Positions 1-6,213 of a stretch of 14,435 nt of DNA are shown piece by piece. The stretch is taken from contig VAYF01000012.1 of NCBI GenBank assembly GCA_005883885.1, positions 1 to 14,435 of the forward strand, in the 5' to 3' direction. The notes beneath the pieces are model-generated. The model made no database searches and was not told the origin of the DNA. It saw nothing but the letters and a program-made list of their open reading frames with translations. A program made the position numbers and the translations under genes. Origin of the DNA: Actinomycetota bacterium. Its GTDB lineage: Bacteria > Actinomycetota > UBA4738 > HRBIN12. The number at the start of each line of letters is the position of its first letter. The first letter of the stretch is position 1.

Positions 1-908
1 CATCGTTCACGACCACGAACGACGGGACCGGGAACGCTTCGGCCTCGACGACCGTGGACTGCCCGGACGTGTTCGTCACCAAGACCGCCGATGCACCGCT
101 CGTGGAGGGTGGGGACGCGATCGGGTTCCTGATCACGGTCGGGAACAACGGACCCGGGACGGCCAACGGGGTCACCCTCACCGACACGTTGCCGACGAAC
201 GGTGGCCTCGACTGGACGATCGATCTGATCGACGGCCTGGCACCGGGGGCGCAGCCTGCGTGCTCGATCGCTGCCGGCGTGCTCACGTGTGACTTCGGCA
301 GCCTCGCCGAAGGTGCCTCACACACCGTGCACGTCACCTCGCCGACCGACGGAACCAGCTGCGGTGCAGTCAACAACACGGCAACGGTGGACGCGCTCAA
401 CGAGCCGAACACGGCCCAGTTCACGGCCAACGACCAGGCCAGCGCGTCCCTGACCGTGATCTGCCCGGGGATCACGATCGTCAAGACCGTCAGCCCCCGG
501 AGCGGCAACCCGGGTGACACCGTGACCTACACCTACCTGGTCACGAACACCGGCGACACCACCCTGTTCAACGTGAGCGTCGACGACGACGTGATCGGGC
601 ACATCGGCGACATCGCCAAGCTGGAGCCCGGTCAGTCCGTCACCCTCACGAAGGACTTCGTCCTGCCGGCCGGGAACCCGATCGTCACGAACGTCGGGAC
701 CGCCACCGGGACGGACGTCCTCGGCACGCAGGTCTCCGACAACGACGACGCGTTCGTGACGATCGTCCTGGCGAAGAACCCGCCGCCCTCACCGCCGCCC
801 ACGGCCTTCACCGGTTCCGACGCGGCGCGGCTCGGCCTGATCGCGGGCGTCCTCCTCGCACTCGGTCTGCTGGGGATCGTGCTGGGACGGAAGCGCCGGG
901 AGGCGTAA
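1..908 (+). CDS. DUF11-repeat cell-surface protein, 3' part, with sortase-type C-terminal tail
   Basis: The reading frame is open from the left edge (first full codon at position 3), so the gene begins outside the window. Two Ig-like DUF11-type repeats are visible, each introduced by a similar cysteine-containing phrase (TTVDCPDVFVTKTAD near 45-90 and LTVICPGITIVKTV near 450-490). The second contains the typical GDTVTYTYLVTNTG phrase. Cysteines recur through both repeats. The C-terminus has a Pro-rich linker, a TAFTG motif (801-815), a hydrophobic helix of about 20 residues and a KRR tail. That layout is a cell-wall sorting signal, and TAFTG resembles the LAXTG signals of actinobacterial class E sortases. 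The protein is therefore probably exported and either anchored to the wall or held in the membrane. Its ligand or role cannot be told. GTG at 54 is an internal valine and not the start. The gene ends just before a strong hairpin and is convergent with gcvPB. Confidence 0.85.
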   Translation, partial: SFTTTNDGTGNASASTTVDCPDVFVTKTADAPLVEGGDAIGFLITVGNNGPGTANGVTLTDTLPTNGGLDWTIDLIDGLAPGAQPACSIAAGVLTCDFGSLAEGASHTVHVTSPTDGTSCGAVNNTATVDALNEPNTAQFTANDQASASLTVICPGITIVKTVSPRSGNPGDTVTYTYLVTNTGDTTLFNVSVDDDVIGHIGDIAKLEPGQSVTLTKDFVLPAGNPIVTNVGTATGTDVLGTQVSDNDDAFVTIVLAKNPPPSPPPTAFTGSDAARLGLIAGVLLALGLLGIVLGRKRREA

Positions 909-2319
909 GCCTCGGAGGAAGGTGAACCCTGAGGGGCCGGGCGGCGGAGCCGCCCGGCCCCTCAGTCGTTCCCGGACCGCTCTGCGCGCCAGGTGAGCCG
1001 GAGGCGGTCTCCGTCGGTTCGACCATCATCGCTTCTTCGACGACGAGCGGGAAGTAGACGGTCGAGGGGTGGTAGCCGAGATCGATCACGCGCTTTGCGA
1101 CGTCCATCGCGCGGACGCCCGCATCGCGCTCCAGGCCGGCGGCGGTGGCGACGAACTCGTGCATCGGCCGGGAATCCGGGTAGGCGAGCGGGAAGTCCTC
1201 CGCGATCGCCGACGCGAGGTAGTTCGCGTTCAGCACGGCCAGCTCGCTCACCTCCTGGAGCCCGTCGGATCCGTGGAAGAACACGTATGCGTACGCGCGG
1301 ACGAGCACCCCGAAGTTGCCGTGGAAGCCGTGCATCCGTCCGATCGACCGCGGGGCGTCTTCGGACATCCGGAGCGTGCCGTCGGGATCCCGCTGGACGC
1401 GCGGGACCGGGAGGTACGGCACGAGGTGCTCGACGACGCCGACGGGTCCGGCGCCGGGGCCTCCGCCCCCGTGGGGCGTCGCGAACGTCTTGTGGGTGTT
1501 GATGTGCACGATGTCGAAGCCCATGTCTCCGGGTCGGCTCCGGCCCATGATCGCGTTGAGGTTCGCCCCGTCGTAGTACACGAGCCCGCCGACGTCGTGG
1601 ACGATCGTCGTGATCCGCGCGATGTCCTCCTCGAAGAGACCGAGCGTGTTCGGGTTCGTGAGCATCAGGCCGGCGACGTCCTCGTTCACGAGGCCGGCGA
1701 GCGCATCGACGTCGACGAGTCCACGCGGCGTGGAGGGCACAGGCACCGCCCGGTAGCCACCGAGCCGGGCGCTCGCCGGGTTGGTGCCGTGCGCCGAATC
1801 GGGGATCAGGACGGTGCTCCGCGGGTTCCCGAGCTCGGTGTGATGCGCACGCATGATGAGCAGCCCCGTGAGCTCTCCGCATGCGCCCGCGGGAGGCTGC
1901 AGGGTCGCGCGGGTCATCCCGGTGATCTCGCACAGAGCGGCCTCGAGTCGCCAGAGCATCTCCAGCGCTCCCTGCGCCGTTCCATCCGGCTGCAGAGGGT
2001 GCAGACGCGCGAAGCCGGGAGCGGCCGCCGCCACTTCGGCCAGCTTGGGGTTGTACTTCATCGAGCAGGAGCCGAGGGGATAGATCCCGGTGTCGACGCC
2101 GTAGTTCATCTGCGACAGGCGCGTGTAATGCCGGACCAGATCGCGCTCCGCGACCTCGGGCAGGCCTGGAGCCTGCCGGCGACGATGCGCTTCCGGGACC
2201 TCGGTCGGCTCGACGTCCAGGTCGGGGAAGCTCCACGCGGCCCGCCCGGGCTGGGCCAGATCCCGAACGGTCCCCTCCCCCGGTGGCCCCTGGCGTCGGA
2301 CCGGTGCCCCGAGGATCAC
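808..2319 (-). CDS. gcvPB: Glycine dehydrogenase (decarboxylating) subunit 2, disrupted near the C-terminus
   Basis: This is subunit 2 of the split P-protein of the glycine cleavage system, a PLP enzyme that decarboxylates glycine and passes the aminomethyl group to lipoylated GcvH. From the GTG at 2319, family motifs run without a break: QMNYGVDTGIYPLGSCSMKYNP (70-91, in two parts QMNYGVDTG and PLGSCSMKYNP), DSAHGTNPASA, DGANLNAIMG, and THKTFATPHGGGGPG with the PLP lysine at K277. The last family motif is MVEPTET (432-438, ending at 1006). After that the open frame gives unrelated sequence and runs to 808, antisense to the surface-protein gene. In another frame a tail ending LTWRAERSGND and a TGA at 962-964 looks like the real C-terminus. 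About 45 residues appear lost at about 1003. The GTG overlaps the gcvPA stop (GTGA) and has a GGAGGAGG ribosome binding site 10 bases upstream. The function call is firm. Whether the gene is broken in the organism is not. Confidence 0.9.
   Translation of the reverse strand: MILGAPVRRQGPPGEGTVRDLAQPGRAAWSFPDLDVEPTEVPEAHRRRQAPGLPEVAERDLVRHYTRLSQMNYGVDTGIYPLGSCSMKYNPKLAEVAAAAPGFARLHPLQPDGTAQGALEMLWRLEAALCEITGMTRATLQPPAGACGELTGLLIMRAHHTELGNPRSTVLIPDSAHGTNPASARLGGYRAVPVPSTPRGLVDVDALAGLVNEDVAGLMLTNPNTLGLFEEDIARITTIVHDVGGLVYYDGANLNAIMGRSRPGDMGFDIVHINTHKTFATPHGGGGPGAGPVGVVEHLVPYLPVPRVQRDPDGTLRMSEDAPRSIGRMHGFHGNFGVLVRAYAYVFFHGSDGLQEVSELAVLNANYLASAIAEDFPLAYPDSRPMHEFVATAAGLERDAGVRAMDVAKRVIDLGYHPSTVYFPLVVEEAMMVEPTETASGSPGAQSGPGTTEGPGGSAARPLRVHLPPRLTPPGASVPARSPADRVRGGRPRSGRAAPRRNR
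929..965. terminator. Strong hairpin between convergent genes, likely bidirectional terminator
   Basis: Positions 929-945 and 949-965 are perfectly complementary, giving a 17-bp, almost all-G/C stem with a GGA loop. It lies 20 bases after the stop of the surface-protein gene, and the restored stop codon of gcvPB (964-962) falls inside it. No clear T-run follows on either strand, so it may depend on the stem alone or on Rho, as is common in G+C-rich actinomycetes. Confidence 0.75.
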
Positions 2320-3605
2320 GAGGCCAGGACCTCCTCCATCGCGATGGCGAGCGCGTCGATCTCCTGTCGCGTCCTGCGTTCGGTAACGGCCACGATCAGG
2401 GTCCCGTCGTCCACCCATGGGGCAGGCACGCCGGCGAGGAACCCTCGGTCGACCAGCGCGTCGCGAACCTCGGTGGCCGACCTGGGCAATCGCACGGCGA
2501 ACTCCTTGAAGAACGGTTCGCCTGCGAAGGCGGCTTCTACGCTCGCCAGGCCCGTCAGGGCGTCGAAGGCGTATGAGGCCTTGGCGGCGCACTGACGGCC
2601 GAGCTCCGCCAGACCCCCGGGCCCGAGCCAAGCCATGTGGATCGTCGCCGCGAGTGCCATCAGGGTTTGGTTCGTGCAGATGTTCGACGTCGCCTTCTCT
2701 CGGCGGATGTGCTGCTCGCGGGCCTGCAGCGTGAGCACGTAGCCGGGCCTCCCGTCGACGTCGACCGTCTCCCCGACGATCCGACCGGGCATCTTGCGGA
2801 CGTGCTCGATCTTGGCGGCGAGCATCCCGAGGTACGGGCCGCCGTAGTTGAGGTGGTTCCCGAACGGTTGCCCCTCGGCGACCGCGATATCCACTCCGAG
2901 ATCGCCCGGTGGCGCCAGGATCCCCAGCGAGGTCGGATCGAAGACCTGGATCAGCATGGCGCCGGCGGCGCGAGCGGGTGCGCCGAAGGCCGTCACGTCT
3001 TCCAGGATCCCGAAGACGTTGGGGTGCTGGATCACGACCGCGGCGACGTCCGGGTCTATGTCGGTCGGCGGCGCGCTACGGCCGTCGGGAGCTTGGATCA
3101 CCTCGGGCACGTAGCCGGACCCTCGCCCGTACGTGCGGAGCGTCTCGACGTAGCGGGGGTCGACGCCACCAGCGACGAGGACCCGCGACCGGCCGCCGGC
3201 GCGAGCCATGTTCACGGCCTCGACGAGGGCCGTCGCACCGTCGTAGAGCGACGCGTTGGAAACATCGAGCACCGTGAGCTCGCACACCATCGACTGGAAC
3301 TCGAACAGCGCTTGCAGGACCCCCTGGGACAGCTCCGGTTGGTACGGCGTGTACGAGGTGTAGAGCTCGGAGCGCCCGGCGAGCGCCCACACGACGCTCG
3401 GGACGAAATGGTCGTAGGCGCCGCGGCCCGCGAAACAGACCAGGTCTTCTCCGGCCCGATCGCGACGGGCGAGGGATGCGAGGTCGGCCAGGATCTCCTG
3501 CTCCGATACTCCACGGGGAAGATCCAAAGGTCGCTCGAGGCGGAGGCCCTCGGGGATCTGGGAGAAGAGGTCGTCGATCGAAGGAACGCCGACCGTCGCG
3601 AGCAT
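2316..3605 (-). CDS. gcvPA: Glycine dehydrogenase (decarboxylating) subunit 1, N-terminus clipped
   Basis: Subunit 1 of the split P-protein forms the glycine-decarboxylating enzyme with GcvPB. Clear family motifs are TSYTPYQPELSQGVLQ (83-98), DVSNASLYDGATA (114-126), GQPFGNHLNYGGPYLG (245-260), MPGRIVG (272-278) and REQHIRREKATSNICTNQ (296-313). The 429 residues from the ATG at 3605 are continuous and collinear with the family. That ATG corresponds to an internal Met: family members usually begin about a dozen residues earlier with an M-x-Y-x-P-x-T type start. Here the in-frame codons before it read PPPDDDVRE, which still resembles the family, but no start codon or ribosome binding site precedes them. 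Instead the sequence runs directly into the upstream gene at about 3626. The real start therefore appears deleted. The stop overlaps the gcvPB start by 4 bases, so the two subunits are translationally coupled. Confidence 0.93.
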   Translation of the reverse strand: MLATVGVPSIDDLFSQIPEGLRLERPLDLPRGVSEQEILADLASLARRDRAGEDLVCFAGRGAYDHFVPSVVWALAGRSELYTSYTPYQPELSQGVLQALFEFQSMVCELTVLDVSNASLYDGATALVEAVNMARAGGRSRVLVAGGVDPRYVETLRTYGRGSGYVPEVIQAPDGRSAPPTDIDPDVAAVVIQHPNVFGILEDVTAFGAPARAAGAMLIQVFDPTSLGILAPPGDLGVDIAVAEGQPFGNHLNYGGPYLGMLAAKIEHVRKMPGRIVGETVDVDGRPGYVLTLQAREQHIRREKATSNICTNQTLMALAATIHMAWLGPGGLAELGRQCAAKASYAFDALTGLASVEAAFAGEPFFKEFAVRLPRSATEVRDALVDRGFLAGVPAPWVDDGTLIVAVTERRTRQEIDALAIAMEEVLAS

Positions 3606-3625
3606 CTCGCGAACGTCGTCGTCGG

Positions 3626-3901
3626 GCGGAGGCGACGAACCTTGCGGTTCTTCTTCGTCACGAGCTTCTGGTTCAGCGTGGTGATCTCGATGTAGAGGTC
3701 GAACTCCACGAGGTAGAAGTCCGGGGTGAACCGCTGGACGACGTTGCCGTCACGATCCCACCCGATGTCGAACGACGTCGGCTCGTACTCCCAACCGATC
3801 TGATAGAAGTCGAGCAGGCGCGCGAATTGACGCTCGGATGCGTGCGCGAAGCGGACGGTGTCGCTCTTCAGCAGGGGTGGTGCGAGCGGCTCGGCGCTCA
3901 C
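3626..3901 (-). pseudogene. Small PD-(D/E)xK-like protein of unknown function, 3' end missing
   Basis: A GTG start (3901) overlaps the merR stop as GTGA. The 92 residues down to 3626 look like a conserved actinobacterial protein I recognise by pattern but cannot name: RFAHASERQFARLLDFY, then WEYEPTSFDIGWD, then FTPDFYLVEFDLYIEITT, then LVTKKNRKVRRLR. The order of an N-terminal Glu (E23), a TPDF Asp (D61), a YIE Glu (E72) and following lysines suggests a PD-(D/E)xK nuclease-like fold, but the lysine is not in the standard E-x-K spacing, so catalysis is uncertain. Family members normally continue after RRLR with about 25-30 more residues (ELYP-type, then YRRD). Here the sequence switches to the gcvPA N-terminal region, and the literal frame runs on to 3212 through gcvPA in the wrong frame. 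It is probably an incomplete gene caused by a deletion. Coupling to merR suggests a shared function. Confidence 0.65.
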
Positions 3902-4347
3902 GGCCCTCCTGCTGCGGCCCGTCGCTTCCCGGAGCCACGCTTCGCCTTCGTCAGGGCGCTCTCGACGTCGTCCCATACCCGATCCAACGCGATCGCGAAT
4001 ACCCCTTGCCCTTGCCGCAGGAGGTCGACGACCGCCTCCGGCGAATCGGCCTCGTACACGCCTCGGCCGTCCGAGATCAGCGTCACGGCCGCGACCGGCC
4101 GTTCCATCTTGCTGAGATGCTCCACCGCGGTCCGTACCCGCTGGAGCGAGACCCCGGTATCCAGGAGATTCTTGATCACCCGGAGCGTGACGAGGTCCTG
4201 GAACGAGTAGAGGCGCTGCGACCCGCTTCCCGTTGCGTCGCGGATGGACGGGGTGACGAGCTCGGTTCGAGCCCAATAGTCCAGCTGCCGGTACGTGATG
4301 CCCACGATCCGACAGACCTCGGGGACCCGATACCCTTGCTCGCTCAT
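3898..4347 (-). CDS. MerR-family transcriptional regulator (Rv1830-like)
   Basis: This 149-residue protein has an N-terminal MerR winged helix-turn-helix at about 5-75: YRVPEVCRIVGITYRQLDYWART is the helix-turn-helix and the conserved RLYSFQDLVTLRVIKNLL wing follows. The C-terminal part contains GRGVYEADSPEAVVDLL and a basic KAKRGSGKRR tail, with no metal-binding cysteine set like classical metal-sensing MerR proteins. By position (near the DUF151 nuclease and the glycine dehydrogenase genes) it corresponds to M. tuberculosis Rv1830. The ligand is unknown. A TTGACG-N17-TACGCT promoter lies upstream, and a 20-bp dyad sits over the predicted transcription start, which fits autorepression. Its stop overlaps the GTG of the PD-(D/E)xK-like gene, and gcvPA-gcvPB follow on the same strand. 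Confidence 0.9.
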   Translation of the reverse strand: MSEQGYRVPEVCRIVGITYRQLDYWARTELVTPSIRDATGSGSQRLYSFQDLVTLRVIKNLLDTGVSLQRVRTAVEHLSKMERPVAAVTLISDGRGVYEADSPEAVVDLLRQGQGVFAIALDRVWDDVESALTKAKRGSGKRRAAAGGP

Positions 4348-4372
4348 CTGGCGCGCTCCGAACCGCAGACGG

Positions 4373-4392
4373 GAATCACGACGTTGTGATTC
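4373..4392. promoter_or_regulatory. Dyad operator candidate upstream of merR
   Basis: GAATCAC, six bases, then GTGATTC: perfect 7-bp inverted arms. It begins 3 bases downstream of the -10 element at 4396-4401 and covers the predicted transcription start, where a bound protein would block initiation. MerR proteins bind dyads of about this size, so the adjacent MerR protein is the natural candidate, although this is inference. Confidence 0.55.
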
Positions 4393-4395
4393 AGC

Positions 4396-4424
4396 AGCGT
4401 ACGGGGCCCCCCGCGCTCCGTCAA
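4396..4424 (-). promoter_or_regulatory. Sigma-70-type promoter for the merR operon
   Basis: On the minus strand TTGACG (4424-4419) is followed after exactly 17 bases by TACGCT (4401-4396), which fits the actinobacterial TANNNT -10 element. Transcription would start near 4389, about 42 bases before the merR ATG. Confidence 0.6.
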
Positions 4425-4495
4425 GCCGCTCGTCCTTCCTCGCCGGGATCCGTCCCCGCCTCTCAAGTCCGCAGAGGGACCGGTCGATGACCTTA

Positions 4496-4515
4496 CCTAG
4501 TCAGGTCGGACTAGG
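4496..4515. promoter_or_regulatory. Second 7-6-7 dyad, upstream of the CAP gene
   Basis: CCTAGTC, six bases, then GACTAGG: perfect 7-bp arms, ending 34 bases before the CAP-gene ATG. It has the same architecture as the merR dyad but an unrelated sequence. It could be an operator or a small RNA hairpin in the leader. No convincing plus-strand promoter was found around it. Confidence 0.4.
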
Positions 4516-4549
4516 AGGCCCGGCCCGGTCTGGAGGGGGAGGCTGAGAG

Positions 4550-5011
4550 ATGAGGACCAAGATCGTACGGATCGCGCTGGTGGCGGCCCTCGGGGGCCTC
4601 CTCCTCGGCGCTCTGCCGCCGGGGGCTCACGGGGCGACCACGGGAGCCCTTCGTCCTCGCCACGCGATGCTGAGGGCCACCAACTTCAGCCGCTCCAACC
4701 ATGCGTTGCACCGCGTGTGGATCAACCGGGACATGTCGCAGCTCGCTCGGAAGCACTCGCTCGCCATGGCCAACTCGAACACCCTGTTCCACACCTCGGA
4801 TCCGGCCCGCTATTACCTCAAGGGGATCAACTGGCACTACTGGGGCGAGAACGTCGGCGTGACCGGCGGCACGGTTCGCGACATGGAGTCCGCGTTCATG
4901 GCCTCGGCGCCGCACAGGGCGAACATCCTGCACAGCACGTTCCGCCACGTCGCCATCGGCGCGATCCGTGTGGACGGCGTGCTGTGGGTCACCGTGTTCT
5001 TCTACAGCTGA
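4550..5011 (+). CDS. Secreted CAP-domain (SCP/PR1-like) protein
   Basis: This 153-residue protein starts with a signal peptide (MRTKIVR, a hydrophobic core to about residue 22, and a likely cleavage after PPGAHGA near 29). A CAP domain follows at about 40-153. The residues that usually form the CAP cavity are present: H69 in ARKHSLAMA, H81 in LFHTS, E100 in WGENVG and H122 in APHRANIL, and the domain ends in WVTVFFYS. Bacterial CAP proteins are extracellular and mostly of unknown activity. The ATG is supported by the purine-rich run GGAGGGGGAGG ending 7 bases upstream. The gene is divergent from merR and convergent with the DUF151 gene, with only 16 bases between their stop codons. It is the only plus-strand gene inside the conserved minus-strand block and looks like a lineage-specific insertion. 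Confidence 0.9.
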   Translation: MRTKIVRIALVAALGGLLLGALPPGAHGATTGALRPRHAMLRATNFSRSNHALHRVWINRDMSQLARKHSLAMANSNTLFHTSDPARYYLKGINWHYWGENVGVTGGTVRDMESAFMASAPHRANILHSTFRHVAIGAIRVDGVLWVTVFFYS

Positions 5012-5027
5012 TCCGATCAGGCTGGCC

Positions 5028-5501
5028 TCATGAAGCGAAGTCTTCCGGGCTGACGTTGTCCAGGAACTCCCGGAACTTCTCGACCTCCTCGTCCTCGTCT
5101 CCTGGGATCAGGATGGAGGCCTCCTCGAGGACCCCTTCCTCCGCGAAGATCGGGACCGACATCCGCACCGCGAGCGCGATCGCGTCCGACGGGCGCGAGG
5201 ACACCTCGAAGCCATCGGTCCCACGTTGCAACGCGATCGTCGCGTAGAAGGTGCTGTCGCGAAGCTCCGTCACGACGATCCGCTGGACCTCGACGGTGAG
5301 GTCGTCGAGGATGTTCTTCAAGAGGTCGTGCGTCATCGGCCTCGGGGTGACCACCCCTTGGAGGGACAGCGCGATCGCCGCCGCCTCCGCAGCGCCGATC
5401 CAGATCGGCAGGTACCGCTCTCCCCCGCGCTCCCTGAGCAGCACGATGGGCTGGTTGGTGGGCAGCTCCACGCGGACGCCGGTCAGCTCCATCTCGATCA
5501 T
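5028..5501 (-). CDS. DUF151 bifunctional nuclease-family protein (Rv1829-like)
   Basis: This 157-residue protein is a full-length member of the BFN/DUF151 family. Typical features are the LPIWIGAAEAAAIA motif (31-44), THDLLKNIL (57-65), an FYATIAL strand (85-91) and SSRPSDAIALAVR (101-113). The acidic C-terminal helix (EVEKFREFLDNVSPEDF) resembles the UVR-like tail of some members. Plant relatives were reported to have nuclease activity, but the role of bacterial members is poorly known. M. tuberculosis Rv1829 occupies the equivalent place between the two MerR genes. The ATG at 5501 has no ribosome binding site of its own. A five-codon open frame (5515-5498) with a GGAG site overlaps it and may deliver ribosomes. 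The next gene upstream, hpt, ends 79 bases away. Confidence 0.92.
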   Translation of the reverse strand: MIEMELTGVRVELPTNQPIVLLRERGGERYLPIWIGAAEAAAIALSLQGVVTPRPMTHDLLKNILDDLTVEVQRIVVTELRDSTFYATIALQRGTDGFEVSSRPSDAIALAVRMSVPIFAEEGVLEEASILIPGDEDEEVEKFREFLDNVSPEDFAS

Positions 5502-5515
5502 GGCGGCCCGATCAT
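5498..5515 (-). other. Possible five-codon leader ORF coupled to the DUF151 gene
   Basis: ATG-ATC-GGG-CCG-CCA-TGA encodes MIGPP. GGAG (5524-5521) lies 5 bases before its ATG, and its TGA shares bases with the DUF151 start as ATGA. The DUF151 start lacks a purine-rich site, so reinitiation from this mini-ORF is plausible but unproven. Confidence 0.3.
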
Positions 5516-5580
5516 GGTGGCTCCAGCCAGCGTAGCGACGGCCTACGGAACGGGCAACTCACCGGCGTCCGCGTCAGGCT

Positions 5581-6162
5581 TCAGGCTGCGGCATCGGTGA
5601 GCAGGAACGCGAGGAGGTCGGGGTCGGCTCGCAACGCGGCCAGATCGTCCACCCGCAAGATATCCGGTAGGTTCCGATAGCGCTCCCGGTAATCCAGACC
5701 GTAGCCCACGACGAACGTGTCCGGACAGTCGAAGCCCACGTAGCGCGGGACGAGTGGCACGATCCGTCGAACCGAACGATCGAGGAGCGTGCAGATCTCC
5801 AGGCTCGCCGGAGCTCGGGCGCCCAGCACCGAGAGCATGTAGCGCGAGGTCAACCCCGTGTCGACGATGTCCTCGACCAACACGACATCGCGGCCGGCGA
5901 GATCGACCTCGACATCGAGGAGGATCTGGACGCGCCCGAACGATTCCTCCGCATCCCCGTACCGGCTGATCGCCATGAAGTGCGTCTCGACGGGAAGGTC
6001 GACCGCACGGATCAGATCGGCGAGGAACACGGCGCCGCCCGTGAGGACCGTAACGAGCACGGGCTCCCGCCCCACGTAATCCCCGGTGATCGTGCGGCCG
6101 AGCTCCTCCACCCGGCGCCGGACGTCCTCGCGTCCGTACAGGACGCTCGCGACCTCCGTCAT
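5581..6162 (-). CDS. hpt: Hypoxanthine (guanine) phosphoribosyltransferase
   Basis: This cytosolic purine-salvage enzyme converts hypoxanthine or guanine plus PRPP to IMP or GMP. The 193-residue protein has the family signatures: the LTGGAVFLADLIRA loop (40-53), the PRPP-binding motif VLVEDIVDTGLT (94-105) with the acidic pair E97-D98, and VGFDCPDTFVVGYGLDYRERYRNLPDI (142-168, read as VGFDCPDTF and VGYGLDYRERYRNLPDI), which contributes to purine binding and closes the active site. About 20 extra residues follow the usual end. The N-terminus (MTEVASVLYGREDVRRRVEELGR in pieces) matches the family, so the ATG at 6162 is likely, although no strong ribosome binding site is seen. In many actinomycetes hpt sits between tilS and ftsH. 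Here it lies 51 bases after the carboxypeptidase gene and before the DUF151 gene, an unusual place. Confidence 0.95.
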   Translation of the reverse strand: MTEVASVLYGREDVRRRVEELGRTITGDYVGREPVLVTVLTGGAVFLADLIRAVDLPVETHFMAISRYGDAEESFGRVQILLDVEVDLAGRDVVLVEDIVDTGLTSRYMLSVLGARAPASLEICTLLDRSVRRIVPLVPRYVGFDCPDTFVVGYGLDYRERYRNLPDILRVDDLAALRADPDLLAFLLTDAAA

Positions 6163-6213
6163 GTCGCCGAGCAGGCTACCAGGGCGCTCGCCGAGACCGG
6201 GGAGGGTCTGCGG

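Noticed and set aside
282..292. Other CACGTG cores (near 283 and 14256) as further parS sites
   Set aside because: Their flanks lack the GTT/AAC arms. The one near 14256 is only a near-palindrome with different arms.
1069..2595. Long plus-strand open frame (508 codons) opposite gcvPB and gcvPA
   Set aside because: It is antisense to well-recognised genes, shows no family motifs, and reflects the lack of stop codons in G+C-rich sequence.
3212..3625. Continuation of the PD-(D/E)xK-like gene's frame to 3212
   Set aside because: This part is gcvPA read in the wrong frame (Arg/Ser-rich, no motifs), not a real C-terminal domain.
3600..3660. Natural fusion of the PD-(D/E)xK-like protein to GcvPA by -1 frameshifting
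   Set aside because: Both proteins lack their own ends at the junction, so a deletion is simpler. The AAGAAGAAC run is not a convincing slippery site.
2637..3695. Plus-strand open frame of 352 codons opposite gcvPA
   Set aside because: It is Arg/Val/Asp-rich shadow sequence with no recognisable domain, antisense to a gene with clear motifs.
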